Source: Blastomussa wellsi
Taxonomy: Eukaryota; Cnidaria; Anthozoa; Scleractinia; Plerogyridae
Reading direction: 5' to 3'
Assembly (NCBI GenBank): GCA_947652115.1
Contig: OX393567.1
Span: forward strand, 24,266,050 to 24,330,049
DNA: 64,000 nt
Translations under genes and position numbers: made by a program
In this document: piece by piece, positions 1 through 11,728 of the stretch
Position numbering within the stretch: the stretch's first letter is position 1
How the letters are laid out: every line of letters starts with the position of its first letter
The notes under the pieces: model-generated
The model's database searches: none
Seen by the model: only the letters and a program-made list of their open reading frames with translations
Told to the model about the DNA's origin: nothing

Positions 1-271
1 ATGTATTGATGGTCTTTGAAGAAATTCCATCGTGGTCACTCTTGGTTAAAGTGAGATAACTGGTTCTTAAACTCATTAATAATTCATCGAGTTAAAACAA
101 AGAAAATGATAACCGTGAAGGAGGTTTGGATACTCTCCTTAGTGTGATTGATTGGCCAACTTGTCAAAAAGTTTGTTGGGTGGCCTCACTAAGGCGCGTC
201 GCGCTGTAATTAGCATAGATTTTGACGATTTCATTTCTCTGTTTTCTCCTTAGTTTTTGTTTCGATTGAGA

Positions 272-425
272 AGATATATCAAACACTCGAGACAGTGTTT
301 CATCGGCTGTCCAAGCACCATGAAGTTCGTTAAAAATACCCCCCGCTGCGCGTGGTATTTTCAACTATCTTCTCGGTGTTTGGATATCCCAACGAAACAC
401 TGTTTCTCGTGTTTGATATATTACT
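272..425. repeat. Full-length palindromic MITE (hairpin)
   Basis: The two halves of this stretch are imperfect reverse complements from end to end. The outer arms (273-306 and 391-424) share the blocks ATATATCAAACAC and CAGTGTTTC, and the inner arms meet around a short GC-rich loop near 348. No coding capacity is visible. It probably lies in an intron of the MARF1-like gene. The remainder of positions 1-1000 shows no exon I can support. Confidence 0.6.
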
Positions 426-1041
426 TCCAGTCGGTAAATGTACTCGTTGAATGGTTCAAGGTGCTTATTTTTATTGCTTTCCTTTATTATTTAGGTCAAA
501 GGATCAGGCAGTGATAGAATTCTCCTTCTTCCATTGTTGCCAGCGAAAGGTTGGTCATAACACATTTCTCAAATTTATTTAAAGATGATTTCAGTCCATA
601 CTTTGCAAGTCTCTGTCAGCAATGTTTTTATTTTGAGGTTCCTTCTTGCATTCAATTTTGTACGCCTGAAAAGTGACTTAAAATTTCGAAGTAATTGTGG
701 TAATCGTCACCAAAGCAAATTGCTAATACGCCATTTCTGAGATTTTGTTTTGCTCAGTTTCAAGATGAGTCCTGGTGGAAATGAGAAATGGTAATGAATT
801 TTACTCGCGCGTCTTTTGTCTTGAAAATCAAACTCATTTTCATATGAAATGTTGTGCAGCAGCACTTCTTTTGAAACAGAGGTAGAAGGCAACTTGTGTT
901 TCGCTAACGTCTTGTTATTAAACTTTGTGTCACAAGCTTTTTTCGATGGCTAAGATTTAGTGAAACTGTCATTTTTTAAACAAATCACTGCTTAAAATAG
1001 ACAAATGGTCTCAACTGAAAATGCACATATCTCATTTTCAG

Positions 1042-4000
1042 ATGAAACTTCACCGACGTTAAAACCTCTTGTTGATAAGATCACTGCATTGTTACTAAAG
1101 TATCCCGGATGTAGAGTAGCGCAGTTCGCCTTTGCCGATATCTTCTTGCGGGAGTATGGTCACGCTTTGAAACCCAAGGACTGGGGCTGCAACGGCATGA
1201 ACGCCTTAATACGAGCCCTTGGAGATATTGTTGAGGTGAGGCAGGGTTCTTAGTTAGCAATTGTCTTCACCAAGAGAAAATGAGAGAGCAGAGAGGGGCA
1301 TTCAGGGCGTTGGCTGGGTTATGTCATTCCGGAAATGCTATTTACAGACTGGCTCTAGACCGGAAATTAGTCAGGCCTAGTGGCCCATACTGTCGGAGCT
1401 TATCCCGGTTTCCGTAGCATGAAGTATTTCGCCGGTACCCATTTATACACCTGGGTTCTAGAGAGGCACTGTGAGAGTGAAGTGTTTTGCCCAAGAACAC
1501 AACACAGTGCCCCGGCCGAGGCTCGAACTGGGACCGTCCGATCCGGAGTCCAGCCCACTAACCATTAGCTAGACCACCACGCCTCCCACTAAGTCAGTTT
1601 TCCCGGGTAGTGTAGCAGCTATCCAAAACTACTTTTGTTTGTTATTGTAAGCAGCTTCTATTGTTTTCAAGACAAAGTCATTGTTTCAATTGTTGAGTCT
1701 TTTGTTTAGGGCTAGGGTATCAAACCAATCACATTAGATGTTAGGAAAGCTGCTACATCGCCCCAGTTTTCTGTGTCAGTGACTTCCGCAAATGACCAAT
1801 TTATTTGGTTTTTGTAAGCCATTTTCATCGACAAAACGTAACTCAACTAGTCCGCCATTGCAAGCGAAATATTTTGGCCTCGGGGAACAGACTCCCGTTC
1901 CTAAAGCCAGCCTAAAATTGACTTTCGTGGAATTGACATTTACTAAAGCCTAGACTGACTGGGAGTGTACCTCTCTCTCTACTCGTGTTCTCTTGTCTTC
2001 AGTAATGTCTTCGTTGTCGTGGTAGAAGTTACTGTACTGCTCAACAAGTTTCACTTCCATTGTCGCACACTTGGGTTTCGTCTGCAGAAGTAAATGCTTG
2101 TAAAACGCAGTACGCAACATTACCCAGAACAGTTCGGTAGCTATCATTTGAATGGTCATACACTAGGGTTTCATCCACAAACTTAAAAGTTAGTTGCTTT
2201 GTACAGCATAATAAACGCCGGGATTTTATCTTGAAAGGTGGCACCACATTAATTAATGTGAGATAGTAAATTGATAAGCGATTGTTCAATCATTTCACCG
2301 TTATTTTTGCAGCTCCAGGGTAGCGGAAACATGGCGGCCATTTGCTTAAAACATGACCATCTTGTTAAGGTGTTTTCACATCACGTGATTCATGTATTAA
2401 CCGAGCAGTCCGACAAGAGTATTCCAGTGTCCAAGTTTGTAGCTGCTTATGAGAAACTCTACAACCACAAGCTCCGTGCACAGAACTTCGGCTTTGCTTC
2501 ACTCTACGAGTTGCTTTATGCGATATCAGCTGTGGTGAAGGTAATATTTCAACTATTTGTAAAGCTCAAAATGTCCACGACAGGCCCGTGACATTTTCCT
2601 CTAAAACTGTAAAGTACATACGTAAACTAGTCTCTGCCCCCCCCCCCCCCCCCCAAAAAAAAAACATTTCGAAGTCCAAAAGTTTGAGTAATATCCACGT
2701 TTTTAAGTTCGCGTTTTTCTGCCTGTTTTCACGTCATACCGCCTTCAAAACGCACGAAATGCAGTCTCGGACAACCTTACTTTCAAAATATTTGCCTATA
2801 GTACCTCGGGGCTCGCTCATCAGGCGCCCGTTCGGTCCGTGCCCTCGTTGGATCGCACTGTCCAGTCGAACTATCGATTACCACCGATAACTGGCCGATT
2901 ACCGATGACTGTTCTTCGCTGTCCAGCAGACGAAAAACGACCAATGACGGTCCCGAATCTTGCTTAAACGGAAATCGACTACCATTCGGGATTTTTCGAA
3001 TGTTTCTCTGCCGACTTACTGTCACAGGCTTCGCCGTGACACAAAAACATTTGCATCATGTACATGTGTTAATTTTTTCGCCTGATAAATATTAAATATT
3101 ATTATTATCATTAAAATCGTAACGGAGCTTTTCCGTCAGCTGACGTCAACTGAACATACCCGAAGTTAACTGAACTTAACTTTTCCTAAACTTGACCGAA
3201 AGTAGTATCCTGTATGTTTATATTAAGTAGCATTTATTATATAGACGTGAGTGTTTTGCTGGGAATTACACCACTCGTAAAATTCATTCATTCATTCATC
3301 TCCACCAGTGAGGATATCGATGACGTCATTTCCCGCCTTGCACGATTCAGTTTGTGTTTTTGTCTATATAATAAAAACTCGTGAGATATTGTTCTTGCCA
3401 CTCGAACATAAAATTCATATCTTCTAGCCACCGTGTAATGTCCTCTATTTATTTCTCTCGTAAATAGGTGGACAGCAGAGAAGGCACGCTCTTCTTGTCA
3501 CCGCTACAGTCTTTTACGATCGAGACGAGGGACCTCCTGAAACATCTAGACGGATGCGTCTCGCTGAACCGCTTTGCACCCAACTTCCAGCAGATGTATG
3601 GTCGGCCATGCAAGGCTTCAGATTACGGTTTTAGTCGCATATCGGAGATGATCGATGCTGTCTCTAATGTGGCTGAGATACGTGGCAAGGGTGCCGAGAA
3701 GATGGTTGTCTTGGTCGATGGAGATGATGTAACGCTACTTGGACGTGACGGTGAGGTGTTTTAGATTGTAACACTGCTTTAGCAGTTTTGCTGTACCAAA
3801 TTTCGCGATGCTCGCGTTTTGGCAAAAAAAAAAACGCGAAAATTAATCCTAGTGAAAAAAAAAACGGGGGAGAAATTAAAACACGCGAAATTTCACCGTA
3901 CATCAGAATGCATGGATACTGGGGAGTAAATATATCTTTCTTGTCTCTCTCTGATTCACTGTTATCTCCAGCTTGTAAATTACCGAAAACGTCTTTAGGA

Positions 4001-5493
4001 CAGTCGTCGAATTTTCAATTTGGAAGCTTCTCGTAGTTGGACTACTAAACCAGGCTTTTGTTCCGTTTCAACAATAACGCTGATGAAAGCAATGGCAAAA
4101 TCGCGAAATTAAATACATTTTTGTTCACTTTTTTCTTTGAATCGCGAAATTCAACTCCCGAATTGATGCGTGAAAAATAGTACGAATAAAGTACCTTCAG
4201 CTGAAACCTCGTGCGTATATGTTGCTTAGTGATAGCTTTTCCGATGATTGCAGGCTGTGAATAGACCCTTGCATTAATGCGCCTTTTTGAATAACAATAC
4301 TTGTACATCCTAAGCCTCACATTCATGTGAAAACGCCTTTGTCTAGAAACATAAGTACGAGGCTAAGGATGTACAAAATATTGTTATTCAACTTCAGGCG
4401 CCATTTATGCAAAGGGTCTATAGATTCCGATGTATTTGTTACCTCAGTTGAATGGCAAATGTAGCTTAAAGATCTTGGGTTTACTAGGCATATAGAAACA
4501 GATTTGTTAAATTTTGTGCTTGCTTTGTTTACTCTGAACAGTTAAAGACACAAAGCACAGCAAGGAAGGCTTTCAAGAGGACTCGGCTCCTGTCAAAGTA
4601 GAGGAAGGTGAGATTCAACACACTTACAGCCAAGATAAGCGGCCAAACAACCATCTTATTATGTATTAAAATTTTCTCTAATTGCAGATGAAGAAGTTGT
4701 AGTGACCGTTGATGATAACGAGGAAAAAGGTAGTAAAGAACGTATTATATTGTGAATAATGTTTCGCTTTAGGCACGTATTTGTGTTCTTGCGACCTTTA
4801 ACCGGTCTATCCGTTCTGTATTATGCAGACCTGATAGTTCTTGAGGGTGAAGCATCCGGAACATTTCCAGACCAGACAATCACCGATGATTGGTTGATGG
4901 CTCCAGTGCCTGAATCTCTTCCAGAGCCAGAGCTGCAACCAGCAATTCCCGAGCCACCCCCTGTTGGGGATCTGATCTCTTTTACCGAGTTTGACATGGA
5001 CGTGTTGTTTGCAGCCATAGATAACATGGGCATTGCTAACCAGTTGGAAACTGGTCCCGGCGTTGATTTGACTGAGTTACTAGCAGATTCCAACGAATTA
5101 TCAGGTGAATATAATGGCGCGACCTCGCCACAGCCTAGATACAGGGTCTCTCCTAACGGAAGGCGATCAACATCGGAAGCAGATCTCAAGGATTTAGAGA
5201 TGTCGTTTGTATCTCCAGCTCATACACACGTGCGAAGTGTCACACAGGCCAGCCCATCCCCTCGGAAGGCTGGCGTTCTGTTACTCTCTGAAGTGGAAGC
5301 TGATATCCTTTCCAACTGCAATTCAGAATTAAATTTGCCAAGGAACCTTGCGGCTTCATTTGGAGCTGAAACCGTTGAGAAGCCTCTCGTGCAGCGTAAG
5401 AGCTCGGACGAGGGAAGGAAAACAAGACCCAAGAAGTTCTCTGCGCCTAAAGTTACGTTGGCTGTTAACTTCAGCAAGACACCAGGCAAATGA
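1042..5493 (+). CDS. MARF1: MARF1/limkain-b1-like protein, C-terminal part (three LOTUS domains), 5' end outside window
   Basis: Six exons can be joined: 1042-1235, 2313-2540, 3468-3750, 4542-4607, 4688-4729 and 4829-5493 (TGA). All introns are GT-AG and the frame stays open for about 491 residues. Exons 1, 2 and 3 each carry one LOTUS/OST-HTH RNA-binding domain. Diagnostic cores are CNGMNALIRALGDIVE, NFGFASLYELLYAISAVVK and DYGFSRISEMIDAVSNVAEI. The third resembles the last LOTUS repeat of vertebrate MARF1 (pattern FNxFxPxxxxxxGRxCxxxxYGF, then EK-hydrophobic). Exons 4-5 are an acidic linker. Exon 6 is a low-complexity Pro/Glu/Ser-rich tail ending in a basic Lys/Arg stretch. MARF1 proteins have an N-terminal NYN nuclease and RRMs, which must lie left of the window, and act in mRNA decay and oocyte development. 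An alternative acceptor after position 1000 would add 14 residues. I prefer 1042 because its polypyrimidine tract is better. The family call is strong; orthology is inferred. Confidence 0.82.
1378..1589 (-). mobile_element. tRNA-derived SINE, antisense in MARF1 intron
   Basis: Read on the minus strand, the right end begins with a tRNA-like head. It has an A-box-like TGGTCTAGCTAATGG and a B-box-like AGTTCGAGCC. This is followed by a body containing ACAACACAGTGCCCC..., GGAAACCGGGATAAGCTCCG. A fragment of the same body (GGATAAGCTCCGGCAGTGTG, + strand) recurs near 48609-48628, supporting a dispersed family. It lies in the intron between LOTUS exons 1 and 2 of the MARF1-like gene. Confidence 0.65.
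3232..3376. repeat. Short TIR element (MITE) in MARF1 intron
   Basis: Inverted termini TTTATTATATAGAC (3233-3246) and GTCTATATAATAAA (3362-3375) bound about 145 bp. The interior includes the palindromic segments GATATCGATGACGTCAT and (ATTC)n. It has no coding potential and sits just upstream of the third LOTUS exon. Confidence 0.5.
4260..4421. repeat. Palindromic MITE in MARF1 intron
   Basis: The left arm starts ATAGACCCTTGCATTAATGC and the right arm ends GCAAAGGGTCTATAG. The arms stay complementary inward, through AATAACAATA / TATTGTTATT and GTACATCCTAAGCCT / AGGCTAAGGATGTAC, to a centre near 4335. It forms a near-complete hairpin of about 160 bp. The preceding 3.8-4.2 kb holds a second, looser inverted repeat built around CGCGAAATT. 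Confidence 0.6.
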
Positions 5494-5880
5494 AGAGTTC
5501 CTGTTTTCAAAGAGCCAGTGGTAAAAAAGGTGGTATTTTTGCAGATCCAACGTGGGATCTGTCTACTACGTTGATCCCTCAAATTTCTTTAATTTTATGA
5601 GCAATTTCATAATTTGATGACTTTTGGCATCTCTCTGATAAATTTCTACATTTTCCTGTTTGATTTCATCAATGAAATCGAAGACCGCTTTGCGGTGGTG
5701 TTATCATTGTGATAGTAACATGCATCAGAGGGAAATCTTAATTGGCTATACCATTCACAACACGTCTAATTTTGATTGGTCTAAGCGAACGGGATCTATC
5801 AGAAATTTATCAAAAAGTTGTCGTAAATTTATCGTGGCGCTTTTTTATATACACTTATTGCAATAACGTTGTCGTAAAAA

Positions 5881-5886
5881 AATAAA
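5881..5886 (+). terminator. Candidate poly(A) signal of MARF1-like gene
   Basis: AATAAA lies 388 bases after the TGA at 5493. A second AATAAA occurs at 5998. The intervening bases are AT-rich and carry no ORF, consistent with a 3' UTR. Which signal is used cannot be told from sequence alone. Confidence 0.35.
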
Positions 5887-6005
5887 AAGGCAATTATGAG
5901 TTAATTAGAGCTAATTTGACAAACTACATTTATGTATTCTCAAAGACGTAATCGGTGCGATATAGTAGCAATGCAGAAAATTAATTTATCGTGTCTAAAT
6001 AAAGA

Positions 6006-6058
6006 TATTATTATTGTTGTTATTGTTATTATTATTATTATTATTATAATTATTTTAT
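6006..6058. repeat. (ATT)n microsatellite
   Basis: Imperfect ATT/GTT trinucleotide run immediately downstream of the second AATAAA. The ORFs read through it on both strands are repeat artefacts. Confidence 0.8.
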
Positions 6059-6059
6059 T

Positions 6060-9000
6060 GTTTTTTTTGGCAACGTTATTCCATTGTTGTAGGTATATAT
6101 ACTGTAAGTTGTGGCGTGAATGTGACATTTTTTGTTTCAGCAAGTAGTGCAGCAAAAATGCTCTGTTATTAACCCTTTCAGCCTAAGAATACAACATCTT
6201 GAAAATTGAAAATATAATCCCAAACTTTTGTTTGGAAGTTTGAAACGTTGCCACTAAACGAACTGCTCGTCATCTTTCATTGAACGTCGCATATTTAGTT
6301 TTGGGTCAATAACTTAAAAGCTTGAACCACAGAACTCACTCTCTACGAGTGAAAGAATTAAATTTACGAGTACACTAGTTATTTTGTCATATTTCGATTT
6401 CCATGTCCGTTTCTTCTTCAAAAGAAAAGAAAAAAAAAACGTGTGTGTTTACAAGTTTCCATAGTACTTGTTTTCCTAAATAATGCAAAATGCATGGATA
6501 GCCATCATAGGTCACATAGGTTAATTTAGTTTCAGTTACAGTGGTTGCTCTGAAAGACAAACTTGAATAATCTTGTTACCACACAGGGTATTAAGAATAA
6601 GTTTGCATTATTTAGCAGTTAGACATCACGAATGAAGCAGCTTTCTCTGCTGTCAAGGCAATTGCCCTTTATTTTAGCTTTGTTGTAGTTTTTCGCTTTA
6701 CTTTCAGAAGTAATATTTTCACTGTTTTAAATCACGTTTCTGTGTTTACTTGGGCATTCACCCCATGGGAAGAGCTGTTTTTAGACGACAAAGCAAAGAA
6801 GTCTAAGCCGTCCTTGTTTTCAACTGGATTTTCTTTAAACGATTTATTTTTGCACACATTTAAGTTTTCAGGCTCTCTGATTGGCTGCGCCCTACTTCTA
6901 CTAATTGTGACCGGAATTTGGAAAAGACAGTCGCGAGGTAACGGTTAACGCTACGGCAGAATACAAGCTCTCGAACCATTTTATCAGCCACGCGTGCTTT
7001 TGTTGTGTTTCTGTGATGTGATTTTTACTTGTCGGTCACCATGGTGACCTGATTCATGATTATTTTTCTTTTGAGCCTGTCCACTGGCTGGCGGGCAGAT
7101 CCTTCAATGTGATTGGGCGCCATGGAACTGTCCATTGACGTCATCAGTGGCCTAGTTCCAGTCCTTTCAGTGTGCATGAAGGACGGTGATGTGTCAGTAC
7201 TTGTGAAGTTTTGTGTTTTGTGTTGTAGCATGCGTGGCTTTTGTTTGTTTCAAGGGAAGTGCTCAGGTGCTGGAACTGACTGTAAGATTTTGAGTGCTGA
7301 GCGAAAATTGGCTTTCATTGACGAGGATGGTAATCTGTGAGCGTTTTTTAAATGTGAAAGACAGGGACAGGAAATGCGTTATCGAGAAGATGAAATTGAC
7401 AGGATTTGCGTGCCACTGGTTTATCCAACATAAAGGTTTGTCAAACTTGGGAATTCTTTGACGTTTCTTTTTAGAAGTTGCGTGGAAAGACGAATCACGA
7501 GTGAGTGCCGGGGGCTTGTGCAGATTGTAACCGAGTCTTCTAAAATAGCGGCGCTTATAATTGCGAACAAAGAAGGTTGGAAAGATCCTGTTAGTGCCGT
7601 GTTGATGTTAAAAGCGGCAGGTGTAGAGAAGATTTTTCTTTCTTTCCAGATTAAAAATTTCGTTAAATTTTTTAGCCAGTTTGAAATATAACGTGGAATA
7701 GTGGCATGGGCCGCACAAGAAGTTGCTGATAGCAAACAGACGCTTTTACGCTATTTTTTTAGGGAACTTGGCGGCAGCGGCATTTTGGTGGAGCGATTGG
7801 GCAATGCAAGGAAACCATAAGAAAAAGAACTTTTTCGCCTTTGCATACGTGGAAGGTCCTGAAGTAATGACGTCAGTGGCACAGTATTTTTGGAAAGTTG
7901 CTGACAGCGTTTTGGCACTTCTGCACTACCAAACATGACTTCTTTGGCAGCCAGCAACACATTGCAGTGAAGAAGGCTACCTTGATGTAAAGAAAAGTAG
8001 GCGAAAGGATGGTTCGGCAGTGCATAAAGTTTGTTTGCATCGCTTGGTAAAAATGCGTCGCAACCTCCTGGAAAACTGTACCATGCAACAGATGATTGCT
8101 GTTGAGACCCCACTTAGTCTGATCGATTTTACGTTTGCAGGTGGCCCACAAGACGAATAATCGAAGCTTCATGTGGAAGAATAAAGCCTGACACCTAAAG
8201 GTCGTATTGCATTGGGAGGGAGTTTTGTTGAATTGTAGAATTTCAGTTAAACTGTTTTTATGCTGAAGTATAAGCTGTGTAGCAATGGCATCAACAGCAA
8301 ATATATTAAGTTTGCTTGATGTGTCGAAAATGTTCAAAGAAATCTTGAAAAGGGCACCTAAGGCATCTTCGAAATATTCTTTTGGAATGGCGTTGTCATA
8401 ATGTAGTGGCCACAATGGTTGGGGGGGGGGGGGGGTGGGGTATAGCTTTTAACTATTTTCGATGCTAGCATATTATCTAAGTTGATGTAGCGACATGAGC
8501 AGAACTCAAATATCAGTTTGTGCACGTGTCGCAAAACGAAAATTGATAGCGACATCCTAAAGAAGTGTAGAAAGTCACGAAAAACCTCTCGATATCCCGT
8601 GGCCAGTTCGACGAACGCTTTTGCATAACGTAATATCCAAGAAAAGAAATAACATGACCAAAATGGTTACAAACACGGAAGCAGAAGCGAAACGATTTGG
8701 TCCAGAGCTTGTCTGAACATACCTCTCTGACCGTCGAGTACACTGTACCGGCAAGTATAGCTATGCTGAAGGGAGTTATGTACTCTCTTACTGTGAAGGT
8801 GAGCGAATAAACCCAATGAAAAAAATCTGGACAACAAGGCATTCCTGCCTCTTGACAGAGTTTTGTTTGTTCATGTACAAGCGTTCATCAGTGACTGGAC
8901 AAGTGGAATGTAGTAATAGAAATCACGTGCAGAAGAGAACAGTTAACCCTGCTTAATACGAGTGATTTCATTCATCTCTGTTGTGGATGAACGTGCGTTT

Positions 9001-9362
9001 ACTGTAAAGACAAGGGACAAAACCCAAACGAAAATTGGAGAGGCAGAGAGAGGTTTCTTTTGTGACGTGCAAAGGATCAGCTGACTGGATGAGTGCAAGA
9101 TAGCAACGCTGAGGTTAACGTAAGTCGGCAGCCACTGGAGAAAACCGTCTTGGTGTAAATTTGATGCGTGGAAAGTTCAGAACAATTTTATCGTATAAAG
9201 TAAACATAAAGCATTATGAACCATTTTATGGTCTTTTATCTGTTGTGATGTAAGAAGCGTGTATAATTATATTGGAACAATAAAGGCTGCGTGATATGAT
9301 AGGGCGTAAATGGAAGCCGTTAAACATGGCGCACACCAAAGCGCAATCCAACTTTCGTCGAA
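6060..9362. other. Gene-free interval between MARF1-like gene and tandem duplication
   Basis: No exon, RNA gene or complete mobile element could be recognised here. The interval holds short ORFs only, a G-run at about 8418-8436, and two TGACGTCA motifs (about 7136 and 7867). The single long open frame is on the minus strand at 7873-8415 and is listed separately. Confidence 0.5.
7873..8415 (-). other. Unrecognised 180-codon open reading frame
   Basis: The frame is open from an ATG (MWPLHYDNAIPKEYF...) to a stop and is the longest unbroken ORF outside recognised exons. The protein is rich in Phe, Cys, Gln and His, with no domain, signal peptide or membrane segment I recognise. A second overlapping minus-strand ORF (7751-8113) exists in another frame. 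Amino-acid composition does not look clearly coding. It could be chance, an old transposon fragment, or an exon of an unrecognised gene. Confidence 0.15.
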
Positions 9363-10819
9363 TTTCTTGGAGAGAGGCACACCTTTCACACCAAGTGAAA
9401 TATAGTGATAAATAAATGAAGAGAGAGAATATTTACAAGGCGCGTGTTGCGAAAATAAAGTAATAAAAGTTGAAAAGGAAGTTGAAGTCTGGTATACGAT
9501 GAGCAAACAGGGACACAGAATTGGTCGAGTTAGTTAGAGTTGGTGGAAAGGAATGGACATGGAAAGAAGTTGAAAGTGATGGGAAACGATATGCGATTCA
9601 AAAGCAACACCCTGAGACGAATTTGTACCTGGGGGATAGAGGAGCTTGGTCCTTGTGTATCTGTCGTTTGCGTTTTGGCCTGAACATGGGTTGTAACTTG
9701 TGAGCAAATTTCAAGACATGAATTTTCCCTGCGTCAAGAATTGAGCATATTGTAGTTTTGTCCGTTTTTAGCAGCTCTTTTCTGGGTCTAATGTCCTTGT
9801 AAATTCATACTGTAATAGTTTTGTTTTTGGTTGTACTACCATTGTGATGACTTCAGCTAATTACATTTGCGGCGTGGTCAGTTTATGACACTATGTCAAT
9901 TACGTCACACACAAAGAACTCTTCATGCAGTTTAGCTTGGTCACGTCGTTTCACAGCACCCTAGGAAATGCATCCACGACAACGCTTTAAGGCAGAGTAA
10001 GTTTCCTTCTTGAGGGAATTGACTTTCTTTTCATTACACAACTTACCTTTGCCAGGGAAGCCCTGCGTCACGATTTGTGCATTTTGGAAAATTTAGCCAA
10101 ATCTTTCAAATTTGACATTGTAATCCTTAACGTTCCTTTTTGGTTTAGTATCACCCCATTTCTGTGTTTCTTCCTAAGTAAACTATTAGTTTTATATTTC
10201 CTACAATTTAAGGGAAATTTGGTTCGTCGCAAAAATGACTCAAAATATCGTGACGTAGGTCCTTTAATAAAGCCAAAAAACTTTCAAGAGAATGTGTATT
10301 CTACGTCTTAAATGTTTTGTGCTGCTTGATTTTTCTCATTAACGAGTTTTTCTAATTATAGAATCGATAATTATTGTGTAAGAAGTATATGCTGTGGTAA
10401 TTTAACCCACACACACTATATATTAGTGTTTTGTGCTGATAGAAACCTCTGGCTCTTGAAAACTGTTGTGTAACAACATAATCTGTGATCCCATTTTGTC
10501 TCAATAAAACGAGTTCACGAACATTTGTCGTGTTTTTTCCTTGTATGTGTGGATATATTACTGCGCTTTTCAATAGCACCTTTTCTCTAAAGCAAACTAA
10601 AGGGTGCGTTTTCCCACACTGCCGTCAATCATAGTTGTTGCGATAGACTATGGCTACTATAATTTAGATTTTTCTGGCAAGCATGCTTTTAGTCAGGATT
10701 CGAAAAGTGGCCGTCCAAGATGCGACATGGAAAATAAAACAATTTTCTTTAAAAAGTTGCCGTCCACAGGACGCCTGGACGGGCCATATGGGCCGTTGTA
10801 TTGGTTGAAAAATTGGTGT

Positions 10820-11728
10820 TCAATGTAGCCTACAGCCAACAAACGTCACAGAGAGAAAACAACGATAGAATTCCATTCACCATCAAATTTCACCCTCACA
10901 ACCACGCAGTTAAATCCATCATTCTCAAAAACTTTAAATTAATTCAAAATGATCCCGACACTGGTAGAATCTTTTCGGAACCGCCATCAATTTCGTTCAA
11001 ACGCGACAAAAACATAGGTAACTTTTTAGTCAGAAGTGTATTCCAAACTAGTGATCAACCCGGAACTTTTAAATGCGCTCGCGCACGATGCAAAACATGC
11101 CCTTTGATTCACAACGTTGACGTTGTCGGGACCCAAGCGATCTATCAAGATCACTGATCATTTCACCTGTACCTCAGCCAATGCTATCTACTGCATAACT
11201 TGCACTCTTTGCAAAAAGTTATACATCGGCGAAACAGGGAGACGACTTGGCGACCGATTCCGAGAATACCTTCGGGACGTAGAGAAAGACGACAAAATGC
11301 ATCGAAACCGGTCGCGAGACACTTCAATCTCCCAAATCATTCTAAGCAACATATGGCAGTCTGCGGCCTTTCCCTTCACCAAGGAAACACGGAAAGCCGC
11401 AAAACTCTAGAACAAAAATTTATTATTCAAATCGGCACTCTTAATCCTCACGGTATCAACGAACGCTTTTCATTCAACTAAGTTATTCTGTTGTTTTCAC
11501 GTTGCCAGGTACCAGCCAATAGCGAAGCTCCATCTTTCTGTATATAAAAAACACACGACCTACAATTCCTTGATTCGCTCCGACGAAGGGCTAACGCTCG
11601 AAACGTCAGCTCTTGAATCTCTTTACGGTGGCCAATTCACATTATCAACCCAGTTGATAAAACCAAATTATATTGTTATACTTCCCACCGACGCAGCACC
11701 ACAGTTTCTTTGGAAACTTACCCCCTCT
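10820..11728 (+). pseudogene. Penelope-like retroelement remnant (C-terminal GIY-YIG region and 3' tail)
   Basis: Two frames cover the end of a PLE polyprotein. Frame one (to 11157) contains the Cys-rich segment CARARCKTCPLIH. After a frameshift near 11130 the reading continues as AIYCITCTLCKKLYIGETGR, a GIY-YIG-type endonuclease core with its CxxC pair and downstream RLGDRF. A second frameshift near 11290 restores ARHFNLPNH and the LEQKFI glutamate region, ending at 11481. The non-coding tail has the motif GAAGGGCTAACGCTCGAAAC and ends near CTTACCCCCTCT. The reverse-transcriptase part is absent, so this is a 5'-truncated dead copy. The first frameshift is shared with copy 2 and therefore predates the duplication. 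Confidence 0.75.

Noticed and set aside
2588..3025. Overlapping ORFs in the MARF1 intron
   Set aside because: They run through a poly-C/poly-A tract and a region of short ACCGAT-type palindromes, with no domain. Splice sites on both sides define this as intron.
4759..4828. Upstream ATG at 4759 as start of the MARF1 tail ORF
   Set aside because: This part is intronic: the acceptor TTATGCAG at 4828 restores the frame from the previous exon, and the 23 residues before it are hydrophobic translated intron.
5932..6155. Overlapping poly-Ile ORFs on both strands
   Set aside because: Produced by the (ATT)n microsatellite.
9521..10311. Conserved small proteins at 9521-9703 and 10075-10311, near identical at 24662 and 25215
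   Set aside because: The identity extends equally into non-coding flanks because of the recent tandem duplication, so it says nothing about selection.
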